Shown: one piece after another, positions 25,983 to 36,200 of the stretch
Layout of the letters: every line of letters begins with the position of its first letter
Numbering within the stretch: position 1 is the stretch's first letter
DNA from: Sporobacter termitidis DSM 10068
GTDB taxonomy: Bacteria > Bacillota > Clostridia > Oscillospirales > Oscillospiraceae
Assembly: GCF_900130065.1 (NCBI RefSeq)
Contig: NZ_FQXV01000001.1
Coordinates: forward strand, 28,062 to 92,061
Length of the DNA: 64,000 bases
Direction of reading: 5' to 3'
The notes under the pieces: generated by a model
Told to the model about the DNA's origin: nothing
What the model saw: the letters and a program-made list of their open reading frames with translations, nothing else
Databases searched by the model: none
Translations under genes and position numbers: made by a program

Positions 25983-26495
25983 TTAAAGTGTGAATGGCGG
26001 CGGCATCTTGTCGGTTCCCGCATCGCCTTCCTGATCGATGGTGTCCTGCACGCTTTCTCCGGGCTCAACCGTATCCGTGCCGGGGGCCGGGGTTTCAAAA
26101 TCCTCGACGATGATCTCAACACCGTCTTTTTCGTCCGCTTCGTCTTCCACGTCGCCCTCGTCGTCAACGGGCTCAAAATCCGCGCAGCCCCGGAGTTCGT
26201 CGATCTCCTTCTGCTTAGCGGAAATAGTGTCCAGCGAGGTGTCGATCTCGGCGCAGGTCTGGGCGAAGCCGGGTTCGGGGTTTGTTTTGTTGAGGTCGTA
26301 ATACAGTTTGCCGAGCTCTCTGTAAAGCTTCCTCACGTTGCCTTTTTCAAACGTGACCTCCGCGCTCAGCTTTGTGATTTTTGCGAAAATTTTCGTCCGC
26401 TCCTCGGCAACCTTATAAAACTCAACGGACTTGTCGGCGAGGGTTTCCATGGTATCCTTGGCTTTTTGCTTCAGGTCGTCAAAAGTTGTCATCAT
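25983..26495 (-). CDS. Coiled-coil protein with acidic tail, unknown function
   Basis: 170 residues. The first 100 are strongly helical and charged (FDDLKQKAKDTMETLADKSV, then EERTKIFAKITKLSAEV), likely a coiled coil. The last 60 are very acidic and proline-rich, ending MPPPFTL. There is no signal peptide or membrane segment. The ATG at 26495 follows GGAGG. It may be co-transcribed with lgt, whose stop is 28 bp upstream. It resembles small Firmicute proteins of unknown role; I assign no function. Confidence 0.7.
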   Translation of the reverse strand: MMTTFDDLKQKAKDTMETLADKSVEFYKVAEERTKIFAKITKLSAEVTFEKGNVRKLYRELGKLYYDLNKTNPEPGFAQTCAEIDTSLDTISAKQKEIDELRGCADFEPVDDEGDVEDEADEKDGVEIIVEDFETPAPGTDTVEPGESVQDTIDQEGDAGTDKMPPPFTL

Positions 26496-26523
26496 TCATC
26501 TGCCTCCTTCAATAAAAATAATA

Positions 26524-27480
26524 TTATTCGTCGGCCGCTCCAAAAGCGGCATCCATATCGGCATTATGCTTTTCGGCTCCGGCGCCGTCGGTCTCTTCCT
26601 GATTTTTTTTAGCAGAGTGGGCTTTGTCCGGACCAGCCCTATTTACATAAAGGTCTTCGGGCGTGAATTTCCGGCGCAGCTGGTTGCGCAGCAGGATAAA
26701 TACAGCCGCGCAGAAAGTCAGCGCCGCAACGAGCTGCGAGACGCGGATATCGGTATGGAACAGATAAAGACTGTCCGTCCTGAGTCCCTCGATGAAAAAG
26801 CGACCGAAGCCGTACCAGGCGAGATAGGCGAGAAAAACCTGCCCGTCATATTTTCTGTATTTTTTCGAAAATATATGAATCAGGATAAAACCGAGAATAT
26901 TCCACAGCGATTCGTACAGAAACGTGGGGTGGACGTAAACCGTTCCCTGGGCGGTTGTCAGGCCCATTTTCCAGGGCAGGTCCGTCCTGCCGCCGAAGGC
27001 CTCCCGATTCATGAAATTGCCCCAGCGCCCGACAGCCTGCCCGATGAGCAGGCCAAGACCGCCAACGTCAAAGAAAACGAGAACCGGCAATTTTTTGCTT
27101 CTGGCGTAAAAGAAAATGCAGATGACGGCGGCGATGATGCCGCCATAGATGGCCAGCCCGCCCTCCCAGACTTTAAAAATGTTCAGCCATTTGCCGGGTC
27201 CGATATAATCGGCCGGATTAAAGATGACGTAGTACAGCCGCGCGCCGACGACGCCGGAGACGACGGCATAGATAAACAGGTCCAGGACGTTGTCCTGCGA
27301 AAGCCCGAATTCGCGGCGACGCTTCATGATGTAAAGCGTGGCCAGCAGAAAGCCGGCGACGATGATGACGGCATACCAGTAGACCGGACGGCCGAAAACC
27401 ATAAAATACCGCGGCGGGTCCAGCACAAACTGGCTGCCGAACATGGGAAACGATATTTTCACGTCCTGCAAAAGAAACAC
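26524..27480 (-). CDS. lgt: Prolipoprotein diacylglyceryl transferase
   Basis: 318 residues, about seven membrane helices. The Lgt signature GRWGNFMNREAFGG is present, as are HPTFLYES and the late FIEGLRTDSL. The enzyme moves diacylglycerol from phosphatidylglycerol to the lipobox cysteine of prolipoproteins on the outer face of the membrane. The C-terminal 40 residues (TDGAGAEKHNADMDAAFG) are a charged extension beyond the usual family end. The start is uncertain: GTG at 27480 is used, with only a poor ribosome binding site. Confidence 0.93.
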   Translation of the reverse strand: MFLLQDVKISFPMFGSQFVLDPPRYFMVFGRPVYWYAVIIVAGFLLATLYIMKRRREFGLSQDNVLDLFIYAVVSGVVGARLYYVIFNPADYIGPGKWLNIFKVWEGGLAIYGGIIAAVICIFFYARSKKLPVLVFFDVGGLGLLIGQAVGRWGNFMNREAFGGRTDLPWKMGLTTAQGTVYVHPTFLYESLWNILGFILIHIFSKKYRKYDGQVFLAYLAWYGFGRFFIEGLRTDSLYLFHTDIRVSQLVAALTFCAAVFILLRNQLRRKFTPEDLYVNRAGPDKAHSAKKNQEETDGAGAEKHNADMDAAFGAADE

Positions 27481-27531
27481 CCACTTCTATCTGTAAATAA
27501 TATTCGCCGGACGCCGCCGTTGTGCGGCGGG

Positions 27532-28809
27532 TCAGGCTGTTTGATAAGGGCTGATGATGGAAAGCGCCAGGTTGTCGGGCGCCAGGTTTGTCCTGATGAA
27601 CGACACGACATCCTCCGGCGTCACCGCGTTCAGGATGTCGACGGCCTCGTAGGCGTCGTAGCCTCTGAAATAGCCCTGGGCATAGTTATAGCAAATACTG
27701 TCAAAGGAGTTCAGCATCCTGATCTGGCGGCCCGTCATGGCCTTTTTCAGCCGGTCGAACAGCGTGGTGTCGACGCCCCGGTCTGCCAGTCGCTTTGCCT
27801 CGGCCTTGTACAGCTTAAAAACCTTGTCGGGGTCGGAGCTTTCGCCGCCCGCCATCGTGTAGAAGGCGCCCGCGGCCGACTCGTAGGCGGCGGAAAAGCC
27901 GCTGTTGACGAGTCCCTGGCCGTACAGCTGCAAATAGAGGGGAGAAGAGTGGCCGGCCAGGATGTCGAGAGCCAACGCGCCGACGAGCTCCTGACGGAAA
28001 TAGTCGCGGCCGTCTTTCACCGGGACGGCTTTGGCGCCCATCAGGAAGATCGGGATGCTGACCTCCATTTTCTGCTCGGCCCGCTTTGTCTCGGGAACCT
28101 GCGATTCTGCCGGACCGTAGTCCCGCTGGGGCACCTCGCCGGGCTCCTTGGGTAAAATCCGGCGGGCGGCGGCCACGATTTTTTCCGGGTCCACGTCGCC
28201 GGTCACACACAGGACCATGTTGGACGGGTTGTAAAAGACATTGTGGCAGTTGTAGAGCGTATCGGCCGTGATCTGGGCGATGCTCTCCACCGTCCCGGCC
28301 ACGGAATCCCGCAGGGGATTGTGCTTGTACAGCGCCTTCATAAGGCCGTAATAGACGGCGTAATCCGGCTCGTCCTCCGTCATGCGGATCTCCTGGCCGA
28401 TGATGCCCTGCTCCTTCTGGACGCTCTCCGGCGTGAAATAGGGGATGGAGACGAAGCTCAAAAGAATCTCGAGGTTTTCCTCAAATTTCTCCGTGCTTTC
28501 AAAATGATAGGCCGTGATATCCGACGAGGTGAAAGCGTTGGGGGAGGCGCCGTTGGCCGACAGGTCGGTCAGGGCGTTGCCGTCCTTGGTATCGAACATT
28601 TTGTGCTCCAGAAAATGCGCCACGCCCATCGGCGTATCGATCCAGTTGCCGCCGAGCTTGAAGCGCCTGTCGGCCCCGCCGTAGTCGGTGGCGAAAAAGG
28701 CGTAGCTTTTATTGTAACCGCGCTTCGGAATGACGAAAACGGACAGGCCGTTCTCCAGCTTTTCGCTGAACACCTGCTCGCGGATCAGATCGTATCCCTT
28801 ATTTCTCAT
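27532..28809 (-). CDS. M16 family metallopeptidase (YmfH-like)
   Basis: 425 residues. The inverted zinc motif HFLEHKMF (H-x-x-E-H) near residue 66, with downstream glutamates, marks an active M16 peptidase of the YmfH type, and the C-terminal half is the second M16 lobe. It overlaps the stop of the upstream gene (a YmfF-like protein) by four bases. In Bacillus the ymfF-ymfH pair is conserved, and M16B peptidases act as paired active/inactive subunits. No signal peptide is seen, so the protein is probably cytoplasmic. Substrate unknown. Confidence 0.88.
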   Translation of the reverse strand: MRNKGYDLIREQVFSEKLENGLSVFVIPKRGYNKSYAFFATDYGGADRRFKLGGNWIDTPMGVAHFLEHKMFDTKDGNALTDLSANGASPNAFTSSDITAYHFESTEKFEENLEILLSFVSIPYFTPESVQKEQGIIGQEIRMTEDEPDYAVYYGLMKALYKHNPLRDSVAGTVESIAQITADTLYNCHNVFYNPSNMVLCVTGDVDPEKIVAAARRILPKEPGEVPQRDYGPAESQVPETKRAEQKMEVSIPIFLMGAKAVPVKDGRDYFRQELVGALALDILAGHSSPLYLQLYGQGLVNSGFSAAYESAAGAFYTMAGGESSDPDKVFKLYKAEAKRLADRGVDTTLFDRLKKAMTGRQIRMLNSFDSICYNYAQGYFRGYDAYEAVDILNAVTPEDVVSFIRTNLAPDNLALSIISPYQTA

Positions 28810-30149
28810 GCTTTTTCGCCTCCGTTTCCGGCCCCGGCCGCGACGGCCGGGCTGCCTGTCCCTGCGGAACTGTTCGTCCCGGTCAGATAATAGATCATAT
28901 CCGTTTCGATGCCGGAGGCGATATCGGCGACCTCCTTGGCGGTTACGGCGTCGCAGAGCCCGGCCAGCTCGTCCGGCGTATATTTGATGGAAGCGATGGA
29001 CTGGTCGAAGAACAGCTCCTCCAGTCCCGTCGGCCTGTCCATCGTCGATTTGATCGAGGTGATGACGGCGCGCTTGGCCGAAACGAGCTCCCAGTCGCTG
29101 ATCTCGCCGCGGCGGATGGCATCCAGCTGGGCGAGGATCTCGCGGAGCGCTTCGTCGAACTTTGCGAATTCCACGCCGGAGGCGACCGCCATGATGCCCT
29201 TGTGCTTTTCAACGATCGAGCTGGCGTAATAGCACAGCGACAGCTTCTCGCGGACGTTTAAAAACAGCTTGGACGTCACCGAGCCGCCGTAGATGGCGTT
29301 AAAGACCATCAGCGCGGCGTAATTGGGGGACAGCATCGTCTTGCCCAGCCGGAACCCCACGGTCAGCTTGCCCTGATTGACGTCCAGCTTGTCGGTGAAC
29401 GTCCTGGGCTCCTTCGCTGTGGCCTCCAGCCGGACGTCGGTGGCGATGTCCTCGGCGCGGCCCGCGCGCGGCAGCGCTTCGAGGGAGCCCAGCAGCGCCG
29501 CCTCCACACGCGCCGGCTCGTGGGCGCCGCAGTAGAAGATTTCAATCCTCGAGGCCGCGATGATGCTTTTATAATGCTTCGTCAGCGAGGCGGCCGTGAT
29601 GGTCTCGGCGTTCTTCTCATCGCCCAGCCTGTTGATGCCGAAGGGCTCATGGTCGCACATCAGCTCGAACAGTCTGTCGAGGGAATAGCTCCGCTTGTCG
29701 TTGATGCCCGCGCGGATATCGTCGATCAGGTTCTTTTTCTCGCTCTCGACGTAATCGGAGATGAGAAGCCCGCCGTGGGTAGCCGGCGCCAGCAGCATCT
29801 CGCCCAGGAGCGCCGCCGTTTTTTCCAGGATGTTTTCGCCCTTGGGCACAAAATCGTCGTCAATGAAATCGGCGAGGAAGCCGATGCAGTGCTTTTCTCC
29901 TTTTTTTCGCACCATCGGGAGAATCCGGGCGCCGTACAGCTCGTCCAGGTAGCTGTTGACCTGCTCCATGTCCGGGTGCGTGGCGGTACCGCGAAGCAGA
30001 ACCCGGGGAAGGAGCGCGTTTTTGGCCGCCGTGTCCTTATCAAGCTTTGTGATCAGATTGACCGACAGGCAGCAGGTCTTGAACTTGTCCGTTTTGACGC
30101 ATGTCAGATTCGTATCCGGCATGATCTGTTTTCTGATAACTTCCTGCAT
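28806..30149 (-). CDS. M16-like protein without zinc motif (YmfF-like)
   Basis: 447 residues with M16 peptidase architecture (YGGSVTSKLFLNVREKLSLC in the second lobe) but no H-x-x-E-H at the expected place, where the sequence reads LLPRVLLRGTATHPDMEQV. It is probably the non-catalytic partner of the peptidase encoded immediately downstream, forming a heterodimer. The ATG at 30149 follows GGAGGG. The start of the partner overlaps its end, so the two are made in step. Confidence 0.85.
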   Translation of the reverse strand: MQEVIRKQIMPDTNLTCVKTDKFKTCCLSVNLITKLDKDTAAKNALLPRVLLRGTATHPDMEQVNSYLDELYGARILPMVRKKGEKHCIGFLADFIDDDFVPKGENILEKTAALLGEMLLAPATHGGLLISDYVESEKKNLIDDIRAGINDKRSYSLDRLFELMCDHEPFGINRLGDEKNAETITAASLTKHYKSIIAASRIEIFYCGAHEPARVEAALLGSLEALPRAGRAEDIATDVRLEATAKEPRTFTDKLDVNQGKLTVGFRLGKTMLSPNYAALMVFNAIYGGSVTSKLFLNVREKLSLCYYASSIVEKHKGIMAVASGVEFAKFDEALREILAQLDAIRRGEISDWELVSAKRAVITSIKSTMDRPTGLEELFFDQSIASIKYTPDELAGLCDAVTAKEVADIASGIETDMIYYLTGTNSSAGTGSPAVAAGAGNGGEKA

Positions 30150-30230
30150 TATATCCCTCCATGGCGTCTCATCCGTTTTGGTAATTTTTGATTTTATTAT
30201 ACTATATCAGATAAGCTTTGGAAAATAAAA

Positions 30231-33200
30231 TTATTGTGAATTTTCGGCCCCCGCCGGAATCAGCTTTTCGTCGATAACGACGTCGCCGCCGCTGTACGGC
30301 GCACCGTCCGCGGTCACCGTGACGCGGCCCCCGCGCTTTACCAAAATGTGATACGTCCTGCTGCCGTTTCTCCAAACGGCCTCAAAGCCCTCCCAGCCGC
30401 CGGGCAGGTCGGGACGGACGTGCAGTACGCCGTCCTTAATGCGGAGCCCCAGGAGGTTTTCCAGCGCCACGCGTTTGTACCAGCCGGCGGCGCCCGTATA
30501 CCAGGTCCAGCCGCCGCGTCCCACATGGTCCGGCGCCGAATAGACGTCTGCCGCCAGAACGTAGGGCTCCGTCCTGTAAATTTCGTTGGGCCGCCCCTGG
30601 GGCAGGAGCGCCTGCAGGATATCAAGGCCCTCGTCCTTCATTCCGGCCATGAAAAGGCCCATCGCGAGCCAGACCGCGCCGTGGGTATACTGACCGCCGT
30701 TTTCCCGGAAGCCGGGGCTGTAGCCCTTGATATAGCCGGGCGTGCTGCCGCCGTTTTCGAAAGGCGGGTCGAACAGGCGGACAATCCGGTCGTCTCTGTC
30801 GTAGAGCCGCTCGACGGAGGAAACAAGCGCCGTTTTCGTCTTTTCCGGGTCGGCGCCGGCAAAGGCGGCAAAGCTCTGCGCGATGGAGTCGATGCGGCAC
30901 TCCTCCGAGGCGCAGGAGCCCAGCGGCGCGCCGTCGTCGTAATACCCGCGCATGAACCAGTCGCCGTCCCAGGCGTTCTCGGCGTCGGCGCGGAACTTTG
31001 CGGCCGCCTCAAGAAAGCGCGAGGCCGCGCCGGGGTTGCCGGCGCCCTGGCAGAGCTCGGCCATTCGGGAGGCTGTGATGGCGGCAAACCACGTCAGCCA
31101 GACGCTCTCGCCCTGGCCGCCGGCGCCGACGAGGTTCATCCCGTCGTTCCAGTCGCCGCTGCCGATGAAGCAGAGGCCGTGGCAGCCCGTTCCACGCGCG
31201 ATGACGAGGTCCACGGCCCTGACGGCGTGCTGCAGAAGAGGCTCTGACAGCCCGCTCAAGTGGGGCTGCTCATAGCGCTCCAATTCGTCCTCGTTAAGGG
31301 GCGGTGAATTCAGATAACGCACGGGCGTGCCCAGAACGGCGCGGTCGCCGGTTTTTTCGATATACTCGCACAGGGCGTAGGGCAGCCACAAAAGATCGTC
31401 GCTGCACCGCGTACGTACTCCCTTGTCGCCGCAGTTTTCCTCATTGGCGCCGGGGTGCCACCAGTGCTGGACGTCGCCCTCCTCGAACTGGTGGGCCGCG
31501 GCGCGCAGCAGATGCGCCCGGGCCACCTCCGGCGCTTCGTCCAATACGGCGCAGATATCCTGCAGCTGGTCCCTGAATCCGTAGGCGCCGCCGCTCTGGT
31601 AGAGAGAGCTCCGGCCGAAGATGCGGCAGGCCAGCGTCTGATACGTGGCCCAGCCGTTCAAATACCTGTTGAGGCCGTCGTCCGGCGTCGTGACGGTGAG
31701 CTTGGTGGCGACGCATGCCCAATAGTCCGTTGTCTCCCGCAGCTTGCGCCGGGCGGCGGCGTAATCCGCCAGCGCCCGCAGCTTTTCCGGGCTGTCGCAG
31801 CCGGTTACGATGACAAGAGATTTCACCGCTCGGTACACGGCGGCGGCGCAGGGGACAAAGCCGGCCCCGGTGATGCCGTCGTACGTGCCTTTGAGCGCGC
31901 TGTTTTTAGAACAGGTGAACGACTTGACGGGCGACGAGGCGGCCAGGCGGAAAACGGAGTCCGGGAAATCGACGTTGTACACATTCTGCGCCGTGAGCAT
32001 CCCGTCTTCTGCCGAGGTTTTGACGTAAACGCCGTCGGAGGCCTCCGGAAAGAGGACCAGGTCCGTGAAATATGAGACCTCCAGCCCGGCCCCGTCGGCG
32101 GCTTCGATGATGAAGACGCGGGCGGCGGTGTCCAGCGGCACGAACGCGGTCGTCGTGTACGTGGCGCCGTCGATCGTTTTTTTCCACTCCGCCCAGCCAA
32201 AGCCGTAGGTGACGGCGCATTTGAGACCGTCGCCGGCGGCGAAGAGGGAAATCTCCGCGCTGTCTTTAACGAGCTTCAGCGTTTCGGTGCCGCACGTCGT
32301 CAGGCTGTCATTCAGCCAGCGGTTGATTTTGTTTTCGCGGGCGTTCAGATGCCACATGTGCCCCGTCCCGGCGTCCGTGGCGATATAGCCGAACGCTTCA
32401 TTTGCCAGCGTGTGGCACCAGGCGTTGTAGGGCAGCTGCCCGTTTATCGTGAAGGTGAAGCTGTTGTCGCTGTTGTAACCATACTCAAGCGCGCCCCCGC
32501 TTGCGGCGTCCGAAAACGGCCGCGTCACGGGCGGCATATCTTCGCAGCGGGGCGGCAGGGCGAGCCTCTCTCCGGCGGGGATGAAGGCGGCTGAGGCGGC
32601 CCGGACCGTGCCGGCGGCGTCCGACGCCATGTCGCACAGATGAATGCCGCCCCGGGCTCCCAGCCGGTACTCGACGTCGTTTTTCCTGAGTACGTCCAGC
32701 AGGGCGTCGCGCAGGGTGCTTCTGTAATCGCCGCCGCCCCGGATGAGGAAGACGAGGTCGAAGGCGGACCCGTTGTCATGGAGGAGACGGTGCCAGGAGA
32801 TAAGCTCCCGGGATGCGTCGATGTCTCCATCGCTTTCGACGGCGGCGGTAACGATCGGGAGATCCCCGGAGACGCCAAGGCTCCAGAGGCCGCGCTGCCC
32901 TTTGGCCAGAGACGGGAGCAGTCCTGCGTCAATACGCCTGTCCGGGGAGTGATAGATAAGCAGCGGCAGGAGCGCCATCGCCCTGTCGAGCTGCTCGGCG
33001 GAGAGCCCCAGCCGGTGCGCCGTCTCGTCAACGCGGGAATAGAACGCCGGCTCGGTGACGGCCAGTATCCGCTTGGCGGCGGCGGAAGCCGCCTGCGGCG
33101 TTGAGGCCGTGGTGACGGCAAGGCTCACCGAATACGGGACGTTCGGCTGCAGAGACAGACTGACGCGCGCCAGGACGCACGGGTCCAGCACGGCGCCCAG

Positions 33201-36200
33201 CGACATCGACGGCTCTTTGGCAAGGGCGGATTTCAGAGCGAAAATGCCGCCGCGCCCCAGCGCCTTCTCCCGGGAAGTGTCGAACGAAAACGGGCACGAC
33301 GCGTCAAACGCCAGCGCGATGCCGCGCCCCTTGGCGCGCGGGCGGCGCTTGACGATAACGGAATTGTCATGGAGCATCGTCTCCAAGGAGAGCTTTGAAA
33401 AGGCCGGATGCGCGTCGTAGTCCGACTGGCGGGCCAGAACCGGCTCAAAATAGCAGATCAGCTCGGCCTCCCGCTGAACGGTGGACAGGACCTCCACGGT
33501 GCGCAGCTCGCCGGCCTCGTTTTCCGGGACGCTGGCGGTGACCGAGGTGCTGAGGCTCCCGCTTTTGGCGCTGATTTTGCAGCAGGAGCCGGTGAGCTCG
33601 GCCGAATAGCGGACCTGCGGGTCAAAGACAGGGGAGGGCAGCAGCGGGAGCAGCTCGCCCCCGCAGCTCAGGTAAAACGACATACCGGCGTCCGGGCCGA
33701 GCGGCTCGAAGGATGTTTTTGTGAGGGTGACGCCGTTCCAGAAGGAGCTGGACTGGCCCGTTTCCGCCATGATGACGTTATACGCGCCGTTGCCCAGAAG
33801 CGTGCAGCGCGGGTTCTTGTAATCGATGCCGTCGCAGCTGACGCCCCAGCTCTGGGACGACAGGCGCACGGGCTTTTCCGGCACGTCCCGCGGCGGCTGG
33901 CGGAGAACGATGCCGCCCACGGGCACCTTCTCCTGCAAAAGCTCGGCGAAGGCCGCCATCTCCCTGTCTCGCATAAAGCGCCGCTGCATAATGCCGGATC
34001 TCAGGACGTTGTCGATGGCCACGAGGCTCATGCCGAGATGGTGGGCCATAAACGTCCGTACAATTTCATAATCCTTGCTGCGCAGGCGGTTCGGCGTGAA
34101 GTCAACGGCCTCGTAAAGGCCGTATCGGCCCTCCGCTCCCAGCTCCTGCAGGCGCTGTATGTTGCGTACGGCCGCCTTGGCGTCCAGCTGGAGCGCCAGG
34201 AATGTGGAATAGGGCGAGACGACGGCCTCCTTGCCCATGCCGCGCTTGAGCGCCAGGCGTTGGACGCCGTGGGCCTTGTAACGATAATTGAGCGCGTGGT
34301 CGAAGGCGTAAAAAGCGCTCTCGGACATACCCCAGGGAATACCGTCGGCACGCTTTTTCTGCACGTACAGGCAGAACTTCAGGCTCTCGTAAATAAGGGA
34401 GTTCTGATAGCACGGCAGCAAGAGCTCCGGCATCATATACTCGAACATCGTCCCCGTCCAGGACGCCATGCCCCTGTAGCCGTCCTTGGCCACCAGAGAC
34501 CGGCCCAGACGGCGCCAGTGCTTTCTCGGGACGTCGCCGCGGGCAATGGCCAGATAGCTTGTCTGGCGCGCCTCGGAGGCCAGCAGGTCATACCAGCCCT
34601 CCGTGGGCGCGTTTTTTGTGAGGTCCAGGCCGATATAAAACAGCTGCCGCTTCTCGTCAAACAGCGGCGTAAAACTCATGGCGGAGAGAAGCCCCTGAGC
34701 CGTGTCGGCCAGCGCCGTTTCGCCGAGCTCCTTAAGGCCTTCCCGCAGGGCGATCAGGCAGCCGGCAAAGTTGCCGCTGTCCACTGTGGAGATATATGCC
34801 GGTTGAAGGATGCCCAGCGTCGTCGTGTCATACCAGTTGTACAGGTGGCCGTTCCACTTGGGCAGCTTCTTGATGGTTTCGAAAATGCAGGAAATAACGC
34901 CCACGGCCTTTTCCCGCGTCGTGACGCCAAGGTCCAGGGCGGCAAGGGCCGACAGGAGCGCCAGGCCGATGTTCGTGGGCGACGTCCTGTGGGCCACGCC
35001 GACGGCGGGCTGCTCCTGAAAGTTATCGGGCGGCAGGAAATTGTCATCCGGGCTCAGAAGCTCTTCAAAGTAACGCCAGATATCGCCGGCGCAGCGCGAC
35101 AGCACGAGGCGGTCCACCGGGCGCAGGGATTCTTTTTTCCGGACGTCCCTGCTGATGGCGATCACCAGAAGGGGAGAGAGCGCCCAGACGATCCCGACGG
35201 CCGCCGCCGCGGGGAAGTGCGTGAACAAGACGATAATCAGCGAAAAGACGACGACGGGCCACATGCGCCCCAGCACGGCGACAAAATTGTTTTTCGTCTT
35301 TTTTTCCGAGTCTGCGGCCGTGACCCAGGCCAGCAGATGCCTGTGGGAGATCAGCATCCTGTAAAGCGCCGTGACAATGGCGTTTAAGCAGACCCATGCC
35401 TCGTAAGGGAGAAAGATCAGCCGGACGAGCGTCTGGATAAACTGCCCGCCGATGCCGCTGATGACGGTGGAATGATAGCGCACGCGCCCGTGATTTTTGC
35501 GGAAGATATCCGCCGTGGACGCGATAACGAGATGGGACGCCGCCGCCAATATCGCCACGAGGCCGGCCCACACGAAGTCCGTGTTGTCCAGCAGCATGCC
35601 CAGGAAAATAGAGGCGAAGGAGAAAATCGGCACCAGGCTCCGACGGAGATTGTCGATGATCTTCCAGCGGTCGATCTGCCCGAGGCAGTTCTGCTGGACG
35701 TTGCCGTCGGCGGTTTTAACCCGCCTTTTGAGCCAGGGCAGGGACTGCCAGTCGCCGCGGGTCCAGCGATGCATCCTGTCGTAATAAGTCGTTACCTTGG
35801 CGGGATAGCCGTCCGTCAGCTCAATATCGCCGGCAAAGCCGCAGCGCAGGTAAGCGCCCTCCAAAAGATCGTGGGACAGGACGGTATTTTCCGGGAAACG
35901 GTTGTCGAGGCAGCCAAGGTAGGCGTCCACATCGATAATGCCCTTGCCCGAAAAGCTCCCCGTGCCGAAGAGATTCTGATAGATGTCGCTGGTGACGCCG
36001 CCGTAGGGGTCAAGGCCGCCCTGGCCGGCGAAGACGCGGGTGTAATCCGTCTGGCAGGCGGCGGCAAGGTCTACGGAAATGCGCGGCTGCAGTATACCGC
36101 TGCCGGAGGTGACGATGCCGTGCAGCGTGTCGACAACGGGCCTGTTCAGCGGGTGCAGCATCGAGCCGATAAGCTCCCGGGCCGTACCGGCGCACAGGCG

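Noticed and set aside
26431..28155. A 574-codon plus-strand frame across lgt and the peptidase gene
   Set aside because: It is antisense to lgt and the M16 peptidase gene, both of which have clear motifs.
33408..35387. A 659-codon open frame on the plus strand
   Set aside because: Antisense to the large glucan synthase gene, whose domains are clear; the composition of the plus-strand frame is not protein-like.
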